Below, piece after piece: positions 1 to 10,781 of a stretch of DNA of 64,000 bases (positions are counted from its first letter, which is position 1; every line of letters begins with the position of its first letter). Location of the stretch: positions 62,001 through 126,000 of the forward strand of contig JAHHGV010000018.1 in NCBI GenBank assembly GCA_019359695.1, written 5' to 3'. Source of the DNA: Brasilonema angustatum HA4187-MV1. Lineage in GTDB: Bacteria > Cyanobacteriota > Cyanobacteriia > Cyanobacteriales > Nostocaceae. The position numbers and the translations under genes are program-made. The notes beneath the pieces were generated by a model that saw only the letters and a list, made by a program, of their open reading frames with translations, was not told the origin of the DNA and did not search any database.

Positions 1-3000
1 GAGATAGCTTCTTGATAGAAAGAACACGTTTAAAGACCTCTACACTTTCTGTAGGTGTAATAAATAATTCAGCTAAAGTTGATTGATGATCTGTATTTTG
101 CTGTTCTTCTTTCTCAACTGGAGAGCCTTCCCAATTTAAGCTAATCCAAGGTACAGTATTCGTGCGATTTTGCTGATAAGTAAAAGCATCCATAAAAAGG
201 TTTGCTGCCGAATAAGCGGCAAATCCTAATCCTCCCAGAATACAGGATACGGAGGATAGTAAAAGGCAAAAATCAACCTCTTTATCATGCAAAACTTTTT
301 GCATGACAAATAATCCATGCACTTTAGACTGAAAAAGTATTTCACAATCCGCCTTACCTATCTCTTGAATAAGTTTATCTGCAACTATCCCTGCCGCATG
401 AATCACACCATTAATTTTGCCAAAGTATTCATATGCCTGAGCTATTGCTGCTTGCATTTGTTCAAAGTTAGCCACATCCGCGCTGATGACTAAAACCTCA
501 GCCCCCAATTCTTCCAGAGTCTTTATTTTTTGAATCTGGCGACTTATTTTGTCCTGTTCACCATGCGTTGCTATCCATTCAGACCAATTCTCTTTGATAG
601 GAAGACCGGAGCGTCCTAACAAGATCAGCTTGGCTTTGAATGCCTTAGCTAAGTATTTGGCGAAAGTAAAGCCAATGTTTCCCAAACCACCAGTGATCAG
701 ATAAACACCTTTGTCCCTAAACTTGGTTTTTTCATCAGTCACTGCATCTAGTTGGACGGGTTCCCATGTTTGAACCCAGCGACGATGTCCACGATACGCA
801 ACTATTAGGTCATCTGTTTTAGTGGTAAATTCTTCTATCAAATAGTCTATTAGCTTCTCGTGTTCAGTTATAGATTTGGGAATCACAACATCAATACTAC
901 GGCAAATTATGTTCGGATATTCTTGTCCAATAACTTTACACGGTCCTAACAAAGTTGCTTTTTCAGGATTTAAACTTTCTTCACCTGTCACCTCATGCAA
1001 ATTGTTTGTTACTGTAATAATTTGCAGAGGATAAGTTATGTTTTGTTTATCTAAGGCTTGAGTTAGGAAAAGCAGGCTGTAAAAGCCTAAATACTGACTA
1101 TTTTCAAAGTCTCGATCTGGTAAGTACGTTTGGTCATATGAAGTGACGTTCCATAAATGGGCGATCGCTTCTGGTATCCTGTCTAATTGGCGCAGTTCTT
1201 GGATCAAGGCTTCATAGTCATCTTGTTGCTGGGGATTGATTGTATATGCATTATCACTTAGTTTTGCAAACTGTTCTCCGGCAACCACTGCGATCGAATT
1301 GTGCTTTTGTTGTTCCAGTCGTGTTACAAGTTCTTTTCCTAACCCACATGCATCAACAAAAACAAGCCAACAAGTCTTTTGAGCTTGTATCTTTTCTTCT
1401 TCAAAAGGTTCAATGAGTTTAGATTGTTTCCATGAAGGAATGTGAAACCAGTCTGCAATATTTGACTCTTTGTGTATTACTTGTGTGGAAACAGGTACAA
1501 AACCTGGTTGTTCGTCAATCCAGTAACGTTGACGCTCGAAAGGATAAGTTGGCAAGGGAATCCGGTGACGCTGCTCGTGAGCATAAAAACCAGACCAGTC
1601 TACTTGAACTCCCAAAAGCCAGAGTTGCCCTAACGTATTGAGCAAGAATGCTATATCCGACTGTTGGTCTTTTGGATGAGGAAGTGAACTCAAAGCCGTA
1701 GGTTTATCTTCTTGATGCGTATAAGCTAAAGCACCCAATGTTCCTCCGGAACCAACCTCTAATAAAATGGCATTTGGCTCTTTTATTAACTCAGCAATAC
1801 CATCTGCAAAGTTTGCTGTTTGCTTTAGATGCTTTGACCAATAGTTCGGATCTGTTGCTTCCGTTGTGGTAATCCAAGTTCCTGACACATTCGAGATAAA
1901 AGGAATCTGAGGTGAGTTAAATTCGATTTTTTCGATTTGCCCAATGTATTGCTCTAGAAGTGGATAGGAGGTTGCCCCCAAGGCTATCTGTTGCAACAGT
2001 TGCCCGCGAACAGCTACTTGTGTTAAGGCATCTTCTAGGGAAAATACACCAGCAAGAGTTGCAGCTACATACTCTCCAGTACTATAACCAATCATAGATT
2101 GAGGACGTATACCCCAAGACAGCCATAGCTGTGCTAAAGCGTACTCAATCACAAACAATGCTAGCTGGGAAATTTGAGTTTGTTCTAGCAAATAAGCAGC
2201 TTTTTCAGCCTGTTCTTGGTTTGGATACAATACTGTGCGTAAATCTAGTTCCTGAGCAGATTTTATAATTTCAGAACAAGAATCAACCCACTGACGGAAT
2301 GTTGGTTCATACTGATATAATTCCAAAGTTTTATTTACACACAGTACTTCCTCCTGAGGAAAGATAAATATAATAGGGCGATCGCCAGGTTCTTGAAAGT
2401 TAGTCAAAACTCGCTGAGGATTTGGAGGGTCTAGTGCCTGCACTGCATCATTTAGATCTTGGCAAACTAATATTCGGCGATGGTTGAAAGCGCGACGACC
2501 TATTTGCAGTACGTGAGCCACATCGGCAAGATTTAATGTCGGGTTGTGCTTGAGGTGAGTTGTTAAATTTACTGTGACATTCTCCAGTGCAGAGCTTGTC
2601 TTCGCAGAAAGTACTAATAACTGCCAAGGGCGAGATTGACATGAGTCTATGTCTTGCCTAATGTCAACTGGTGCTTCTTCTAAAATTACATGTGCATTAG
2701 TACCGCCAATACCAAAAGAACTAACCCCGGCACGGCGAGGACCATTGTCAACCTTCCATTGTGATAGCTCAGTATTTACATAAAAGGGGCTGTTATCGAA
2801 GTCAATTTGAGGTGACGGTTCTTCAAAGTGCAAGCTTGGTGGCAACAAACCATGTTTCAGTGCCAGGACAGTTTTGATAAAGCCAGCAACACCAGCTGCC
2901 GTATTTAAATGACCGACATTAGTTTTTACTGAACCAAGGGCACAAAAGTGTTTTTTCTCAGTATGAAGTGAGAACACTTGTGTTAATGCTGCTACTTCTA

Positions 3001-3988
3001 TTGGATCACCCAAGGGAGTTGCTGTCCCATGAGCCTCAATATATGTAATTGTCTCAGGTTCAACCTCAGCCGTCAGTTGAGCTGCTCTTATAACCTTTGC
3101 TTGACCATCTATACGAGGTGCTGTATAACTAAGTTTAAAAGAACCATCGTTATTAACAGCGGAACCTTTGATCACAGCAGAAATATCGTCTCCATCTGTG
3201 AGAGCATCTTCCAATCGCTTTAACACTACAATACCCACACCATCACCACCGATAGTTCCCTTTGCTTTAGCATCAAAAGTACGGCAGTGCCCATCTGGAG
3301 AAGTAATACCCCCTTCTTGGTAAAGATAGCCTTCTTTTCGATATAAACCTATAGAAACGCCGCCAGCCAAAGCCATATCGCATTCACCACTTAGCAAACT
3401 TTGACAGGCTAAGTGAACAGAGACCAATGATGTTGAGCAGGCAGTTTGAACTGTGTAACTGGGTCCTTCCAAGTTAAGTTTATAGGAAATGCGTGTGGTG
3501 AGAAAATCTCTGTCATTTCCAATGGAAATTTCTAAATCACTAAGCGAACTTGTAATGTTTTGATTTGAATAAAGGTTGAGTAAATATTGGCTAAACCCAG
3601 TACCAGCGTAAATACCAATCGAACCTTTGTAAGACAGAGAGTCATAGCCAGCATTTTCCAGGGCTTCCCAAGCGCATTCTAGAAAAAAACGATGTTGCGG
3701 ATCGGTAATTTCTGCTTCTTTTGCATCAAAACCAAAAAACGAAGCATCAAAAAGTTCTATATCTTTTAATACTCCAGATGCTTTCACATAGTTAGGTTTA
3801 CTCAATACATCTGGATCTATTCCTGAAGCCAGTAACTCCTCATCAGTAAAAAAAGAAATTGTTTCTACTCCTTTCTGGAGATTGTCCCAAAAATCATTAA
3901 GATTTTTAGCTCCAGGAAAACGACCAGCCATGCCAATGACTGCTATTTCTAAACCAGTGTTTTGATTAAAGGGCATAGGATTATCCAT
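1..3988 (-). CDS. Type I polyketide synthase, KS-AT-KR, 3' end outside window
   Basis: Last polyketide extender visible in the assembly line; about 1,329 residues lie in the window and the reading frame is open at base 1. The KS is at about residues 10-430 with active-site motif TACSTSL (Cys near 182). The AT starts near 540 with GYSTGE (Ser near 636; the usual His before Ser is Tyr). The KR has LITGGLGNIG near 1100 and its catalytic Tyr in AAYSAAN near 1258. An ACP is expected further left. ATG at 3988 (protein MDNPMPFNQN) is the first start upstream of the KS. The AT is clearly damaged: compared with the sister gene at 20438-25120 it lacks about 70 residues, including the HAFH motif that carries the catalytic His. 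It should add a malonate unit to the glycine loaded by the preceding NRPS and reduce it, but the AT may be dead or need a trans-acting acyltransferase. Confidence 0.95.
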   Translation of the reverse strand, partial: MDNPMPFNQNTGLEIAVIGMAGRFPGAKNLNDFWDNLQKGVETISFFTDEELLASGIDPDVLSKPNYVKASGVLKDIELFDASFFGFDAKEAEITDPQHRFFLECAWEALENAGYDSLSYKGSIGIYAGTGFSQYLLNLYSNQNITSSLSDLEISIGNDRDFLTTRISYKLNLEGPSYTVQTACSTSLVSVHLACQSLLSGECDMALAGGVSIGLYRKEGYLYQEGGITSPDGHCRTFDAKAKGTIGGDGVGIVVLKRLEDALTDGDDISAVIKGSAVNNDGSFKLSYTAPRIDGQAKVIRAAQLTAEVEPETITYIEAHGTATPLGDPIEVAALTQVFSLHTEKKHFCALGSVKTNVGHLNTAAGVAGFIKTVLALKHGLLPPSLHFEEPSPQIDFDNSPFYVNTELSQWKVDNGPRRAGVSSFGIGGTNAHVILEEAPVDIRQDIDSCQSRPWQLLVLSAKTSSALENVTVNLTTHLKHNPTLNLADVAHVLQIGRRAFNHRRILVCQDLNDAVQALDPPNPQRVLTNFQEPGDRPIIFIFPQEEVLCVNKTLELYQYEPTFRQWVDSCSEIIKSAQELDLRTVLYPNQEQAEKAAYLLEQTQISQLALFVIEYALAQLWLSWGIRPQSMIGYSTGEYVAATLAGVFSLEDALTQVAVRGQLLQQIALGATSYPLLEQYIGQIEKIEFNSPQIPFISNVSGTWITTTEATDPNYWSKHLKQTANFADGIAELIKEPNAILLEVGSGGTLGALAYTHQEDKPTALSSLPHPKDQQSDIAFLLNTLGQLWLLGVQVDWSGFYAHEQRHRIPLPTYPFERQRYWIDEQPGFVPVSTQVIHKESNIADWFHIPSWKQSKLIEPFEEEKIQAQKTCWLVFVDACGLGKELVTRLEQQKHNSIAVVAGEQFAKLSDNAYTINPQQQDDYEALIQELRQLDRIPEAIAHLWNVTSYDQTYLPDRDFENSQYLGFYSLLFLTQALDKQNITYPLQIITVTNNLHEVTGEESLNPEKATLLGPCKVIGQEYPNIICRSIDVVIPKSITEHEKLIDYLIEEFTTKTDDLIVAYRGHRRWVQTWEPVQLDAVTDEKTKFRDKGVYLITGGLGNIGFTFAKYLAKAFKAKLILLGRSGLPIKENWSEWIATHGEQDKISRQIQKIKTLEELGAEVLVISADVANFEQMQAAIAQAYEYFGKINGVIHAAGIVADKLIQEIGKADCEILFQSKVHGLFVMQKVLHDKEVDFCLLLSSVSCILGGLGFAAYSAANLFMDAFTYQQNRTNTVPWISLNWEGSPVEKEEQQNTDHQSTLAELFITPTESVEVFKRVLSIKKLS

Positions 3989-4142
3989 GATTGGTTGTTC
4001 TAACTCCTGATACCAAACTGCGTTCTAAACCGTAACTTTCAAATGGCGATAGTTCTTGATGAAACTAGACAATCAAACTTTTTAAATTACGCTTTTGAAC
4101 GCGAATTAGTATGAGATTAACTAACTTAAGACAGCTTGATTT

Positions 4143-7100
4143 TTACTGTATTTGTTTTCGGCGTTGTTTGAGTCGAGCTTTGCCAGTTTTGAGCTTCTCA
4201 GCTTGTGTCTCAGTTTGATGAGAAAATGTTTCTTGATTATTGGTTTGACTGAAATACTCTGCTAGAGAACTGATAGTTGGATATCTCAAAAACTCGATCA
4301 TTGGAAAATCTGTTTGTAATATTTCCCGCAATTGGCTATAAATTTGAATGATGAGTAATGAATGACCACCCAATTCAAAAAAGTTATCGTATATACCTAC
4401 TTTTTCTAGATTCAAGGCTTTTTGCCAAACAGTGGCGATTGTTTGTTGTAGCTTATTTTGTGGCATCGCATATGCAATTTCAAGGTCTGGGCGAAGACCT
4501 TCTGGTGCGGGTAATGCGCGGCGGTTAACCTTACCATTGGGTGTGAGCGGCAGTGATTCTAAAAGTACAAAGTGACTAGGTAACATATAATTGGGCAGCT
4601 TTTCTTGGAGGAAGCAGCGCAGTTCACTATTGGAGGGGACTTGTTGCTTCTTGGGGACAAAATAAGCAACTAAACGTTTGTCACTTGGTTGGTCTTCACG
4701 GGCAATGACCACTACCTCCTGCACTTGAGGATGTTTGGTCAACACTGCTTCAATTTCTCCCAACTCTATACGGAAGCCGCGAATCTTCACTTGGTTATCA
4801 ATTCGACCAAGATACTCGATGTTGCCATCATCTAAATAGCGAGCTAAATCTCCAGTTTTGTAAAGTCGTGCCTCCTTTTCCTGGCTAAAGGGGTTGGCGA
4901 TAAATTTTTCTTGGGTGAGTTCTGGGCGGTTGAGGTAGCCTCTGGCTAAACCATCACCACCAATGTAGAGTTCTCCAGGTACGCCTATAGGTACTAGTTG
5001 GAGGTGTGAGTCTAAGATGTATATTTGGGTGTTACTTATCGGGCGACCAATGGCAGAAGGAGCAGCTTCGTTTCTTGCTACTGTTTTGTTTGCTCTTACT
5101 TGGTAAATTGCAGACCAGATTGTTGCTTCTGTTGGACCATACAGATTCCACAATTCGCTACCAGTTTCTAGAATTTGATGAGCTAGTTGAGCTGGTAATG
5201 CTTCACCACCGCAAAATACTTTCAAGGGATAATTAGAAGACCAACCACCAGCTAATAGCATTTGCCAAGTAGCTGGTGTGGCTTGTATAGCGGTTGTCTT
5301 CGACTCGAATAATTCAGACAACAGCAAATCCGCATCAGTAGCTATTTCACGGGGAACCACGATAACTTTTGCTCCTACCATTAATGGCAGATAAAGTTCA
5401 AGGGCTGCAATATCAAAGGAAATGGTGGTAACTGCACTGAAAGTATCTTCCTGAGTTAATCCCGGAAAATGACTCATAGAATTTAAGAAGTTGACCACAC
5501 TGTGGTGGCAGATTTGAACTCCCTTTGGTAGTCCAGTAGAACCAGAAGTGTAGATCACATAAGCCAAATTATCCGCACCTACCCCAATATCAAGATTTTC
5601 CTTCTGGTATTGCTCAATTGTCTTCCAATCACTATCCAAACAAACCACCTGTGCAGTAGGTGACGGCAAAGATAACAACAACTGGCTGTGAGTCAGCAAC
5701 ACCTCGACACCCGAATCAGTCAACATATAACTTAACCGTTCTTGGGGAAAGCTGGGGTCAAGAGGTACATAAGCTCCACCCGCCTTGAGAATGCCTAACA
5801 ATCCCACCACCATCTCAATCGAACGTTCGACACAAATCCCTACTAACACTTCTGGCTGTACTCCCAAAGTCTGAAGGTAATGCGCCAGACAGTTCGCTCG
5901 GTCATTCAACTGTCGATAAGTTAATTCCTGCTGTTCAAATACTACTGCGATCGCATCCGGTGTTCTCTTTACCTGTTCCTCGAATAGTTGATGGATACAC
6001 TTATCTTTTGGATATTCCCTCTGGGTATCATTCCACTCCATTAACAACTGCTGACGTTCAGTGGCACTTAACAAGCAAACCTGCTCATATTGCTCTTCGG
6101 GTTGAGTAACCATTGCCTCCAAAATTTTGAGGTAATAACCACTGATATTTTTCACCTGTTCAAAGCTAAACTGGCTTGGGTAAGTGAGACTTAAGGAGAT
6201 TTCACCCGTTATCGGATCAACAGGAAATTGAGCTGCGAATGTAAAATTGTTTTGGTCAAAAGATTGCCCCCCTAACACCTCCAAGTTATCAATGCCAGAT
6301 AAACCTTGGTAAACATGAAAATTAACATAATTGAATATTGTTTCAAATAATGGCTGTCCTAATCCCACTTTCTGTTGTAATTGTGCCAAGGGATATTGTT
6401 GGAAAGGCAATGCCTCTCGCTCATTTGCAAAAGTTTGCTCTACCAATTCAACCCAAGTTCCCCCACTTAATTGCATTCGGAAAGGTATGGTATTAAGAAA
6501 CAAACCCAGAACACGCTCGCTATCTTCTGCAGCTGGTCTTCCATGAGTCACCACCCCAGTGGTAATATCTGCTTGATTGCTCAAAAAGCTCATTACTCTC
6601 AAATGAGCAGCTAGCAGAACACTTTTGAGGGGTACTCCAACCTTTATGGCAAACTGTTTGAGTTGTGCTGATAAAGCTGGCGATATCTCAACCGCCTGGT
6701 TACCGACCTGTTCTACTGAGCTATGCTGTTGACTATCTAGCAGACGAGGTAATTTAGTCGCGGTAAAGTCTGCTAGTTTTTCATGCCAGTACCGTTGGCA
6801 CTCCTGAGACTGTAATGTTTCTTGTTCCAAAGCCACATAATCTCGAAATGTTAGACTTGGAACTGTGGAAAGAGGCGGTATCGTCTCACCTAGTAGGAAG
6901 AAATAGTGTTGAACTAATTCTGTCATTAGAGTTGCGAGACTCCATCCGTCTAAAATGGCATGGTGAAAGCTGAAGCTTAAGTTAAAGGTGTCACAACTGC
7001 GTTGATGGATATGAAAGCGTACCAATGGGGGAGTATCCCAAGAAAATGATCGCTGTTTTTCCTGTTCAATCCAAGTAGTAATGTTGCTCTCTTGTTCATC

Positions 7101-10100
7101 TAATGGTAAACAACTGAGGTCGTCAACAGGTAGTTCAATGCTTACTTGAGAATGAACCAATTGTAGTGGTTGTGAAAATTGAGTCATGGCAATGCTAGTA
7201 CGTAGCACTGGATGACGGGTGACAATCTCTTTTATGGCTGAATGCAGAATTTGGATATTGAGGGGAGCTTTTAGATAATAGCTGAAAACATCGTGGTAGA
7301 TGGCAGTCTCAGGAGCATATTCACTATGGAAAAGCATTCCCAACTGTAGCCTTGTCAATGGGTAGGCATCTTCAATCCCATTTGGTAAAGACTGGCGTTC
7401 TTCTGAGCTAATGAGACTGAAAGGGGCTGTTTTTAATATACTTGCGGATAGGTCTGACTGTTGGAGAACCCCAACGAGGTCGTAGATCGTCTGATGGTTA
7501 AATATCTGTTTTAGAGACAGTTTTAATCCACTCTTGTCGGCTTTAGCTAACACTTGCACGGCACGCAAAGAATCTCCACCAAGCGCAAAGAAATTGTCAT
7601 GAATACTCACTTGTGCAACTCCAAGCACTTCAGACCAAATCTGTGCAAGCAGCTCTTCTTCTAGAGTACGAGGAGCAACAAAGTTAGCATTTGATTCAGA
7701 GTTTTGTGAATCTATTTCCCTGAGCGCTTTTCTATCTACTTTGCCATTAGGAGTTAGGGGTAGAGTGTCAAGGATGACGAACACAGAGGGCAGCATGTAA
7801 GCAGGCATTTCCTGTTGCAGGAAGTCCCGTAATTGGTTAGTGCTGAGGGTTTTCTCATTACTGACTACATAAGCGACCAGACGTTTATTTTCAGAATTAT
7901 CGGCAATAGCAATGACCACGGCTTGTTGAATCTGGGGATGAGTACTTAGAACTGCTTCGATTTCGCCCAGTTCGATGCGGAAGCCGCGAATCTTGACTTG
8001 AGCGTCGAGCCGTCCAAGGAATTCAATGTTGCCATCGGGTAAATAACGCACGAGGTCGCCAGTTTTATACAGTTGTGCTGATTTATCAGCGGAAAAGGGA
8101 TTGGGGATGAATTTTTCTAAAGTTAGTTCGGGACGGTTGAGGTAGCCTCTGGCCAAGCCATCGCCTCCGACGTGTAGTTCTCCAGCCACCCCAATCGGTA
8201 CTGGTTGCATGTGTTGGTCTAGGATGTAGACTTGGGTGTTGGCGATTGGCTTGCCAATAGGAACGGTCTGCTGGATGTCTTGCTCATCAACGAGCGAGTA
8301 GCAACAGCTAAAGGTGGTATTTTCCGTTGGACCATAGCCGTTAATTAGGCGACAGTGGGGATGTTGTTGCCTAAATTGCAATACATGGGCAACGGATAAG
8401 ACATCTCCTCCGGCTAATAGTTGTTGCACTGAGGACAAGGCATCCAAGTATTCTTCTACTATCAGATGAAAAAGTCCTGCTGTCAGCCACAAGAAAGTGA
8501 TTTGGTGTTGATGCAAGATTTGTACTAGGAGCGCTAGGTCGAGAGCTTGGCTGGGAAAGATAACTAATTTACTGCCATGAAGCAAGCTTCCCCACAGTTC
8601 TAAGGTGGAAGCGTCAAAGGTAATGGGAGCCAGTTGGAGGAAAACTTGTTCAGAGTTAAAGTGAGCGTAATTAGTATTTTGTAATAGTCTCACTACACCA
8701 CGATGAGCCGTACAAACCCCCTTGGGAGTTCCAGTAGAACCACTCGTGTAGATGACATAAGCCAAATTATCTGCATTGACACTAGTAGCCAAATTCTCCT
8801 GACTATGCTGCTCGATTACTTCCCAATCAGTGTCCAAACAAACCGTCCAGGCAGTTTGAGATGGAACAGACGACGACAAGCTGTCTTGCGTCAACAATAT
8901 TGCCACCTGGGCATCGTCCAACATGTAACTCAGCCGTTCTATCGGATAACTGGGGTCAAGAGGCACATAAGCTCCACCCGCTTTGAGAATACCTAACAAT
9001 CCCACCACCATCTCCAAGGAACGTTCAACACAGAGACCGACCAGTACTTCTGGTCCCACACCGAGGGTTTGGAGATAATGGGCCAGACAGTTCGCTCGGT
9101 CATTCAACTGTCGATAGGTTAATTCCTGCTGTTCAAATACCACTGCGATCGCATCCGGTGTTTTCTCTACCTGTTCCTCAAATAGTTGATGGATACACTT
9201 ATCTTTGGGATATTCGCTGTGGGTATCATTCCACTCAAATAACAACTGCTGACGCTCAGCGGCACTCAGTAGAGGTAATTCAGCAATTTTCCGATCAGGA
9301 TTTTCGGCGATCGCATCCAACAAGTTGTGGAAATGAGCAGCCATGCGTTCAATGGTTGACTCATCAAACAAGTCAGTGTTGTAGTCCCATAACCCCACTA
9401 GTCCTTGGGCAGTGTTCTCAAATGTTAAAATCAGGTCATACTTTGCTATTTTGTTGTTTATAGGCAATGCACTCAAAGTTAAACCTGGAATCTCCATCTC
9501 TAACATAGGAACATTTTGGAAGACAAACATCACCTGGAACAATGGTGTATGGCTTAAGTCACGTTGGGGTTGCAATGTCTCTACCAATAGTTCAAAAGGC
9601 AAGTCTTGATGAGCATAAGCATCCATTGTTACTTCCCGAACTCGCCCAAGTAATTCGCCAAAGGTGGGATTGCCCGAGACATCAGTACGCATCACTAAAG
9701 TATTGACGAAGAAGCCAATTAATCCTTCAATTCCACTGTGATTGCGATTAGCAATGGGCGAGCCGACCAATATATCCACCTGCCCTGTATAGCGGTAAAG
9801 CAAGGTATCAAATGCTGCTAACAGCGTCATGAACAAACTGACTCCTTCTCGCAAACTAAGTGAGTTGAGCGCTTGAGTTAGTTCACTGGATAGAGTAAAA
9901 GATTGACGTGCTCCTCGGAAGGTTTGCACAGCAGGTCTTGGTCGGTCTGTAGGCAGTTCTAATAAAGCTGGTGCACCCGCAAGTTGTTGTCGCCAGTAAG
10001 CGAGATGGGACTCAAGTATTTCACCTTGCAACCAATGGCGCTGCCATACAGCAAAATCGGCGTACTGGACAGTTAGTTCCGTAAGCGGTGAAGGCTGCTG

Positions 10101-10721
10101 ATTACAAAACGCAGAATAAAGAGTGGCTAACTCTTGGTCAAACACACCCATTGACCAACCATCAGAAACAATGTGATGCATACAATACATCAATATGTGT
10201 TCTGTCTGTTCTAATTTGATCAAACTCACCCGCACTAAAGGTTCCTTTGCTAGGTCAAACGGGCGTTTTGCTTCTGCTGTTGCCAATTGCTGAATGGAGA
10301 TTTCTCGTTCACTTACTGACAGATTTTGCCAGTCTATCATTGTCAGTGAAAAGGAATAAGCTGGGTGAATGATTTGAATTGGTTGTCCATCAAGTGTAAT
10401 GAAATTCGTGCGTAAAATTTCGTGGCGGCGGATGATTTCGCTGCAACTTTGTTTTAAGGCACTCACATTGAGCTGACCAGTCAAGTACAGTCCCCCTAGA
10501 ATATTGTAAGCAGCACTATCTGGTTCTAGCTGCTCCAATAGCCACAACCGTTGTTGAGCGAATGATAGGGGAACTGGCTGATTTCTAGAGACTGGTTGAA
10601 TCGATGGAATTTTATTTGCTTTCTGTGTTAAAGAAATTCCTTTGTGGGCTTGTAGCTTTTTTACAAGAAGTTCCCGCTTTTCTGGAGAGAGATTGTTAAG
10701 ACCTTTATGAATGTCACTCAT
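4143..10721 (-). CDS. Two-module NRPS C-A-PCP-C-A-PCP (branched-chain residue, then Gly)
   Basis: Adds two amino acids. C1 covers about residues 45-480 (HHIVSDG near 181), A1 500-1000 (TSGSTG near 658), PCP1 with GGDSL near 1049, C2 1125-1550 (HHAILDG near 1252), A2 1575-2050 and PCP2 with GGHSL near 2119. Pocket residues read by eye give DALWLGGTFK for A1, which resembles Val/Ile-type codes, and DILQFGLIWK for A2, one change from the standard Gly code DILQLGLIWK. No epimerase or methyltransferase is present, yet PCP1 has the GGDS form usually seen before E or dual domains and C2 opens like D-C-L domains (QLGMLFH). The C-terminus is a Lys/Arg-rich tail (KARLKQRRKQIQ) that probably docks to the PKS at 1-3988, which starts 154 bp downstream. 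Specificities are my reading, not a search. Confidence 0.96.
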   Translation of the reverse strand: MSDIHKGLNNLSPEKRELLVKKLQAHKGISLTQKANKIPSIQPVSRNQPVPLSFAQQRLWLLEQLEPDSAAYNILGGLYLTGQLNVSALKQSCSEIIRRHEILRTNFITLDGQPIQIIHPAYSFSLTMIDWQNLSVSEREISIQQLATAEAKRPFDLAKEPLVRVSLIKLEQTEHILMYCMHHIVSDGWSMGVFDQELATLYSAFCNQQPSPLTELTVQYADFAVWQRHWLQGEILESHLAYWRQQLAGAPALLELPTDRPRPAVQTFRGARQSFTLSSELTQALNSLSLREGVSLFMTLLAAFDTLLYRYTGQVDILVGSPIANRNHSGIEGLIGFFVNTLVMRTDVSGNPTFGELLGRVREVTMDAYAHQDLPFELLVETLQPQRDLSHTPLFQVMFVFQNVPMLEMEIPGLTLSALPINNKIAKYDLILTFENTAQGLVGLWDYNTDLFDESTIERMAAHFHNLLDAIAENPDRKIAELPLLSAAERQQLLFEWNDTHSEYPKDKCIHQLFEEQVEKTPDAIAVVFEQQELTYRQLNDRANCLAHYLQTLGVGPEVLVGLCVERSLEMVVGLLGILKAGGAYVPLDPSYPIERLSYMLDDAQVAILLTQDSLSSSVPSQTAWTVCLDTDWEVIEQHSQENLATSVNADNLAYVIYTSGSTGTPKGVCTAHRGVVRLLQNTNYAHFNSEQVFLQLAPITFDASTLELWGSLLHGSKLVIFPSQALDLALLVQILHQHQITFLWLTAGLFHLIVEEYLDALSSVQQLLAGGDVLSVAHVLQFRQQHPHCRLINGYGPTENTTFSCCYSLVDEQDIQQTVPIGKPIANTQVYILDQHMQPVPIGVAGELHVGGDGLARGYLNRPELTLEKFIPNPFSADKSAQLYKTGDLVRYLPDGNIEFLGRLDAQVKIRGFRIELGEIEAVLSTHPQIQQAVVIAIADNSENKRLVAYVVSNEKTLSTNQLRDFLQQEMPAYMLPSVFVILDTLPLTPNGKVDRKALREIDSQNSESNANFVAPRTLEEELLAQIWSEVLGVAQVSIHDNFFALGGDSLRAVQVLAKADKSGLKLSLKQIFNHQTIYDLVGVLQQSDLSASILKTAPFSLISSEERQSLPNGIEDAYPLTRLQLGMLFHSEYAPETAIYHDVFSYYLKAPLNIQILHSAIKEIVTRHPVLRTSIAMTQFSQPLQLVHSQVSIELPVDDLSCLPLDEQESNITTWIEQEKQRSFSWDTPPLVRFHIHQRSCDTFNLSFSFHHAILDGWSLATLMTELVQHYFFLLGETIPPLSTVPSLTFRDYVALEQETLQSQECQRYWHEKLADFTATKLPRLLDSQQHSSVEQVGNQAVEISPALSAQLKQFAIKVGVPLKSVLLAAHLRVMSFLSNQADITTGVVTHGRPAAEDSERVLGLFLNTIPFRMQLSGGTWVELVEQTFANEREALPFQQYPLAQLQQKVGLGQPLFETIFNYVNFHVYQGLSGIDNLEVLGGQSFDQNNFTFAAQFPVDPITGEISLSLTYPSQFSFEQVKNISGYYLKILEAMVTQPEEQYEQVCLLSATERQQLLMEWNDTQREYPKDKCIHQLFEEQVKRTPDAIAVVFEQQELTYRQLNDRANCLAHYLQTLGVQPEVLVGICVERSIEMVVGLLGILKAGGAYVPLDPSFPQERLSYMLTDSGVEVLLTHSQLLLSLPSPTAQVVCLDSDWKTIEQYQKENLDIGVGADNLAYVIYTSGSTGLPKGVQICHHSVVNFLNSMSHFPGLTQEDTFSAVTTISFDIAALELYLPLMVGAKVIVVPREIATDADLLLSELFESKTTAIQATPATWQMLLAGGWSSNYPLKVFCGGEALPAQLAHQILETGSELWNLYGPTEATIWSAIYQVRANKTVARNEAAPSAIGRPISNTQIYILDSHLQLVPIGVPGELYIGGDGLARGYLNRPELTQEKFIANPFSQEKEARLYKTGDLARYLDDGNIEYLGRIDNQVKIRGFRIELGEIEAVLTKHPQVQEVVVIAREDQPSDKRLVAYFVPKKQQVPSNSELRCFLQEKLPNYMLPSHFVLLESLPLTPNGKVNRRALPAPEGLRPDLEIAYAMPQNKLQQTIATVWQKALNLEKVGIYDNFFELGGHSLLIIQIYSQLREILQTDFPMIEFLRYPTISSLAEYFSQTNNQETFSHQTETQAEKLKTGKARLKQRRKQIQ

Positions 10722-10781
10722 AAAACACTTATTTTTAATTAGCTAATTGAGCCTATAGTTTTGCTCTTGTGGTAAGAGAGT

